DNA from: Zobellia alginiliquefaciens
GTDB taxonomy: Bacteria > Bacteroidota > Bacteroidia > Flavobacteriales > Flavobacteriaceae
Length of the DNA stretch: 64,000 nucleotides
Direction of reading: 5' to 3'
Assembly (NCBI RefSeq): GCF_029323795.1
Contig: NZ_CP119758.1
Coordinates: 2,170,001-2,234,000, forward strand
Made by a program: the position numbers and the translations under genes. A model generated the notes under the pieces. The model ran no database searches. It was not told the origin of the DNA and worked only from the letters and a program-made list of their open reading frames with translations. Below are positions 60,534 through 64,000 of the stretch, one piece after another. Each line of letters starts with the position of its first letter. Within the stretch, counting starts at the first letter, position 1.

Positions 60534-60566
60534 CAATTTTGCACTAAGAAACGTGCAAAATTGCAC
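60534..60566. promoter_or_regulatory. Inverted-repeat cluster, candidate operator near uvrC
   Basis: CAATTTTGCAC (60534-60544) and GTGCAAAATTG (60553-60563) are perfect inverted repeats 8 bases apart, and GTGCAA-AA-TTGCAC (60553-60566) forms a second overlapping palindrome. It lies between divergent genes about 170 bases before uvrC. No T run follows, so a terminator is unlikely; a regulator site is more plausible. Confidence 0.4.
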
Positions 60567-60730
60567 GCGGATAACACATTGAAGCTTAACTTTTTATTCA
60601 TATTAAGTTTTCATGAAAATCACGTTTCGTTAAAAAAGAGCAAAACACTTAGCCCTTTTGATAAAACGTAGTAATTTAACATGGTAGAAGTAGATATACC
60701 TACCCGTTAATCTGTTAAACCGTTTTTGTA

Positions 60731-62518
60731 ATGCCCCAAGTTCCTATAGAAGTACAATTAAGTACATTGCCCCAGAGCCCTGGGGTGTATCAATTTTACG
60801 ATATAGATGATAAAATACTTTACGTAGGAAAAGCCATAAATTTAAAGAAGCGGGTATCTTCATATTTTACAAAAAACCATGAATACGGAAAGACGCGTGT
60901 TCTTGTGAAAAAAATAAAAAGTATAAAGCATATTGTGGTTCCGACGGAATCTGATGCGCTACTTCTGGAAAACAACCTTATAAAAAAATACCGGCCTAGA
61001 TATAATGTCTTGCTGAAAGATGATAAATCATACCCTTGGATCTGTATTAAGAACGAGCGTTTTCCAAGAATTTTCCCTACTCGCAAACTAATAAAAGATG
61101 GTAGTGAGTATTATGGACCGTATACAAGTATGAAAACGGTCCGGACACTGCTGGATTTAATTAAGGGCGTGTATTCTTTGCGTACGTGTAATTACGATCT
61201 GTCACAGGAAAAAATAGAGGCAGGTAAATATAAAGTCTGTCTAGAATACCATTTAGGTAATTGTAAAGGCCCTTGTGAAGGTTATCAGAGTGCAGAAGAC
61301 TACCATAGTCAAGTTGAAGATATTAGAAAGATAATTAAGGGCGATTTTAAATCGTCGCTGAATTATTTTCGTTCACAAATGAAAATCTTGGCTTCTGAAA
61401 TGAAGTTTGAGGAAGCACAACAGGTTAAGGAGAAGATAGAAGTGCTTGAAAATTATCAAGTCAAGTCCACAATTGTTAACCCTAAAATTAATAATGTAGA
61501 TGTTTTTTCTATTATTTCAGATGAAAGTCATGCGTATATAAATTTCTTACAGTTATCCCATGGCTCCATTGTACGTTCCCATACCATGGAAATAAAAAAG
61601 AAACTAGATGAAACGGATGCGGATCTTCTGGCATTGGCCATTATAGAAATAAGGCAGAGGTTTAATTCTCTTTCCAGGGAACTCTACCTTCCTTTTGAGG
61701 TTCCGGTAGAATCGCATTTAAAGGTTACCGTACCTAAATTGGGTGATAAAAAGAAAATTCTGGAATTGTCCGAACGGAATGCTAAATTTTATAGGCAAGA
61801 ACGTTTTAAGCAAATTAAGATCATTGATCCGGATAGGCATACCAACCGGCTCATGGCGCAGATGAAAAAAGATTTACGTCTTTCTGAGGAGCCTAGACAC
61901 ATAGAATGTTTTGATAACAGTAACATTCAAGGTAGTAATCCGGTGGCGGCATGTGTAGTTTTTAAAAATGGCAAACCTTCTAAAAAAGAATACCGTCATT
62001 ACAATATTAAAACGGTAGAAGGTCCGGATGATTTTGCATCTATGGAGGAGGTTGTTTTTAGGCGTTATAAGCGTTTGCTGGCGGAAGATGAGCCATTGCC
62101 GCAGTTAATTGTTATTGACGGGGGAAAAGGGCAATTGTCATCCGCTTTAAAAAGTTTGGATATCCTTGGATTACGTGGAAAAATAGCTATTATAGGAATA
62201 GCAAAACGTTTGGAGGAAATCTATTTTCCAGAAGATAATATTCCCCTGTATCTCGATAAAAAGTCTGAGAGTTTAAAGATTATTCAGCAATTACGAAACG
62301 AAGCACACCGCTTTGGTATTACTTTTCATAGGAATAAGAGAAGTAAGTCCGCTATAAATTCTAAGTTAGAGAGCATTGAAGGCATTGGCGAAAAGACGGC
62401 AGAAGAACTTTTAAAGCGGTTCAAATCCGTAAAGCGAATAAAAGAAGCATCCATAGAAAACCTCACCGAAACCGTTGGTGTGTCTAGGGCGAAAAAAATT
62501 TATGAAGCATTTCATTAA
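60731..62518 (+). CDS. uvrC: Excinuclease ABC subunit C
   Basis: A 595-residue UvrC, the nuclease that makes both incisions in nucleotide excision repair. The GIY-YIG domain (about 10-95; PGVYQFYDIDDKILYVGKAI) makes the 3-prime cut; the UVR motif (about 200-235) contacts UvrB; the RNase H-like domain (ECFDNSNIQGSNPVAACVVF) makes the 5-prime cut; tandem HhH motifs (LESIEGIGEKTAEELL) end the protein. Length is typical. The patatin-like gene follows by 21 bases and may be co-transcribed. Confidence 0.95.
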   Translation: MPQVPIEVQLSTLPQSPGVYQFYDIDDKILYVGKAINLKKRVSSYFTKNHEYGKTRVLVKKIKSIKHIVVPTESDALLLENNLIKKYRPRYNVLLKDDKSYPWICIKNERFPRIFPTRKLIKDGSEYYGPYTSMKTVRTLLDLIKGVYSLRTCNYDLSQEKIEAGKYKVCLEYHLGNCKGPCEGYQSAEDYHSQVEDIRKIIKGDFKSSLNYFRSQMKILASEMKFEEAQQVKEKIEVLENYQVKSTIVNPKINNVDVFSIISDESHAYINFLQLSHGSIVRSHTMEIKKKLDETDADLLALAIIEIRQRFNSLSRELYLPFEVPVESHLKVTVPKLGDKKKILELSERNAKFYRQERFKQIKIIDPDRHTNRLMAQMKKDLRLSEEPRHIECFDNSNIQGSNPVAACVVFKNGKPSKKEYRHYNIKTVEGPDDFASMEEVVFRRYKRLLAEDEPLPQLIVIDGGKGQLSSALKSLDILGLRGKIAIIGIAKRLEEIYFPEDNIPLYLDKKSESLKIIQQLRNEAHRFGITFHRNKRSKSAINSKLESIEGIGEKTAEELLKRFKSVKRIKEASIENLTETVGVSRAKKIYEAFH

Positions 62519-62539
62519 AGTTACGACTAAGACTATACT

Positions 62540-64000
62540 ATGCAGAGAGTCATATTAGGTATTGGTTTATTTTTATTTACCTGTTTTGCCATGGCACAAG
62601 ACCCGGAAAAGAAAGACCTGAAAGTGGGTTTGGTGTTAAGTGGTGGCGGTGCAAAAGGAATGGCGCATATTGGTGCCATAAAAGTTTTGGAAGAGGCCGG
62701 TATTCAAGTAGATTATATAGGAGGTACCAGTATGGGGGCCATTGTGGGCTCTTTATATGCGGCGGGTTATAGGGGAGACCAGTTAGATTCTATTTTTAGA
62801 GCAACGGATTTCACCAACCTTATACAGGATAATCTGCCTAGAAACGCTAAAACCTTCTATGAGAAAGAGAACTCGGAAAAGTATGCCGTTACCCTTCCTT
62901 TTGACAATTTTAAAGTATCCGTTCCGCCTGCGTATTCTGGTGGCCAAAATGTTTATAATGAGCTTGTGAAGTTCTTGTATCCCGTGCGGAATGTAAATGA
63001 TTTTAATGAATTGCCAATTCCGTTTGTTTGTGTGGCCACAGATGTGGAGACAGGTGAAGAAGTTATTTTAAGGGAAGGTTATTTGCCAGAAGCTGTTATG
63101 GCCAGTGGTACGTTGCCCTCACTTTTTGAACCGGCCCGAATTAATGGTAAGGTATTGATAGATGGCGGAGTAGTGAATAACTACCCTATTGATGAGGTCA
63201 GAAAAATGGGTGCGGATATAATAATTGGGGTAGATGTACAGCACGGCCTTAGAAACAGGGAGTCGTTATTGACCGCTACCGAGATTTTATTGCAAATCAA
63301 CAATTATAGGACCGTTCTGGATATGGCCGAAAAATCTAAAAAGACGGATATCTATATAAAACCTTATATGGAAGATTACTCTATTATAGATTTTAATCTT
63401 GGTGATGTAATTATTAAAAGTGGAGAAGAGGCGGCCCGCAAAAAAATAGATACTTTAAGAGCTATTGCTTCTAGGCAAAGCGGAAAAAGGAAAGCTAAGC
63501 AAAGAATTATTTCTTCCGATACGTTAAGTATTAGTCATTTGGTGATATTGGAAAGTGAGAATTATTCTAGGGGTTATGTAAAAGGAAAATTAAGATTTGA
63601 TACGGATAAGCCAACCACCTTTTCGCGGGTACAGCAAGGCATCAGTAATTTAGCGGCCACGGGAAATTTCCATACCATTCATTACAAAATACAGGATGAC
63701 GAAGACAATGATGAGCAAGAGATGATTTTGGACCTGAAAGAAAATAAGAGTAAATCTTTTATTCGCATTGGGGCACATTATGATAACCTTTATAAAACTG
63801 CGGCTATTCTAAACTATACGCGAAAAAGTTTGATCACTAGGGATGATGTTTCTTCTTTTGACTTTATTATTGGGGATAACGTTAGATACAAACTACAGTA
63901 TTATGTAGATAAAGGGTTTTATTGGAGTTTTGGATTCAACTCAAGCTTTAATGAGTTTGAAAAGGATGTCGATTTTGATCTGGTGAGAAGTAATTTTGGT
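62540..64000 (+). CDS. Patatin-like phospholipase with BamA-type C-terminal part (cut by window edge)
   Basis: The first 487 codons of a patatin-family protein; it runs off the right edge. A signal peptide (1-19, ending MAQ) is followed by GGGAKG (35-40), the nucleophile elbow GTSMG with Ser64, and the dyad aspartate Asp208 in DGG. After about residue 345 comes a POTRA-like domain and then the start of a beta barrel, giving the layout of PlpD-type proteins (type Vd-like). Such proteins release lipids or display the lipase at the surface. In Bacteroidota they are common near uvrC. Substrate unknown. Confidence 0.82.
   Translation, partial: MQRVILGIGLFLFTCFAMAQDPEKKDLKVGLVLSGGGAKGMAHIGAIKVLEEAGIQVDYIGGTSMGAIVGSLYAAGYRGDQLDSIFRATDFTNLIQDNLPRNAKTFYEKENSEKYAVTLPFDNFKVSVPPAYSGGQNVYNELVKFLYPVRNVNDFNELPIPFVCVATDVETGEEVILREGYLPEAVMASGTLPSLFEPARINGKVLIDGGVVNNYPIDEVRKMGADIIIGVDVQHGLRNRESLLTATEILLQINNYRTVLDMAEKSKKTDIYIKPYMEDYSIIDFNLGDVIIKSGEEAARKKIDTLRAIASRQSGKRKAKQRIISSDTLSISHLVILESENYSRGYVKGKLRFDTDKPTTFSRVQQGISNLAATGNFHTIHYKIQDDEDNDEQEMILDLKENKSKSFIRIGAHYDNLYKTAAILNYTRKSLITRDDVSSFDFIIGDNVRYKLQYYVDKGFYWSFGFNSSFNEFEKDVDFDLVRSNFG

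Larger units (their letters stand above)
60303..60730. other. Divergent intergenic region upstream of the cyclo-ligase gene and uvrC
   Basis: 428 bases, AT-rich. It holds an inverted-repeat cluster (60534-60566) that may be an operator and a 28-codon hydrophobic frame on the minus strand (60344-60430). No RNA gene is visible. The uvrC promoter should lie in the right half, but no perfect -7 box was found. Confidence 0.45.

Overview
The window is about 40% GC by eye and looks like a chromosomal segment of a marine-type member of the Flavobacteriaceae (Bacteroidota). The evidence is a complete Bat (aerotolerance) operon, the Bacteroidota-style -7 promoter box TAnnTTTG upstream of several genes, starts without Shine-Dalgarno sequences, a TonB-dependent receptor with a carboxypeptidase-regulatory-like N-domain, a GH105-type glycosidase and SulP/carbonic anhydrase genes. 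The genus (Zobellia, Maribacter, Arenibacter or similar) is only a guess. I saw no rRNA, tRNA, CRISPR, IS element or prophage; the gene content is mostly housekeeping plus accessory metabolism.

Layout. 1-6.6 kb (minus): the start of pheS, then an inorganic-carbon-like cluster of two SulP anion permeases, two beta-carbonic anhydrases, a UspA-like protein and a small exported protein. A terminator near 3.1 kb splits it into two transcription units. 6.7-15.8 kb (minus): moxR, a DUF58 protein, a BatD-like two-membrane-segment protein, batA, batB, batC, batD and batE, tightly packed and in places overlapping. 16-18.8 kb (plus): aldo/keto reductase, short-chain dehydrogenase and an AlbA_2 (Schlafen-type) protein. 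18.8-19.7 kb (minus): a PfkB sugar kinase. 19.9-24 kb (plus): SPFH-GYF protein, double zinc-ribbon membrane protein, PP2A-type phosphatase and acyl-ACP desaturase. 24.3-25.8 kb (minus): a membrane-anchored HhH/L21-like protein and a tandem OmpA-domain protein.

26.5-33 kb (minus): ALDH7-type aldehyde dehydrogenase, DUF1304 protein, CHASE-HisKA_2 sensor kinase, 3-hydroxyanthranilate dioxygenase, a CAP-domain lipoprotein, a lipocalin-like lipoprotein and CvpA. 33-39 kb: a small conserved protein, glycerol catabolism (glpK, glpD), convergent gpsA and a repeat-domain lipoprotein. 39-48 kb: a third SulP, a GH105-like hydrolase, a lipoprotein cytochrome c, a YheT hydrolase, nitronate monooxygenase, thioesterase, EamA permease, an ArsC/Spx-like protein, a DinB protein and a DUF3298 lipoprotein. 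48-64 kb: cystathionine gamma-synthase/lyase, NADP-type glutamate dehydrogenase, recO, a heme-receptor-like TonB-dependent receptor, a LEA-like lipoprotein, ileS-dksA-like-(adhesin-like)-lspA, 5-formyl-THF cyclo-ligase, uvrC and a patatin/BamA-like protein cut by the right edge.

Most notable points: an isoleucyl-tRNA synthetase whose HIGH motif reads GIHH in a type-2-like enzyme; the SulP/carbonic anhydrase cluster; and an SPFH/zinc-ribbon module resembling the Bacillus PspA-partner genes but without PspA and coupled to a phosphatase. No convincing wholly new system was found. Function names rest on motifs read by eye; no database search was possible.
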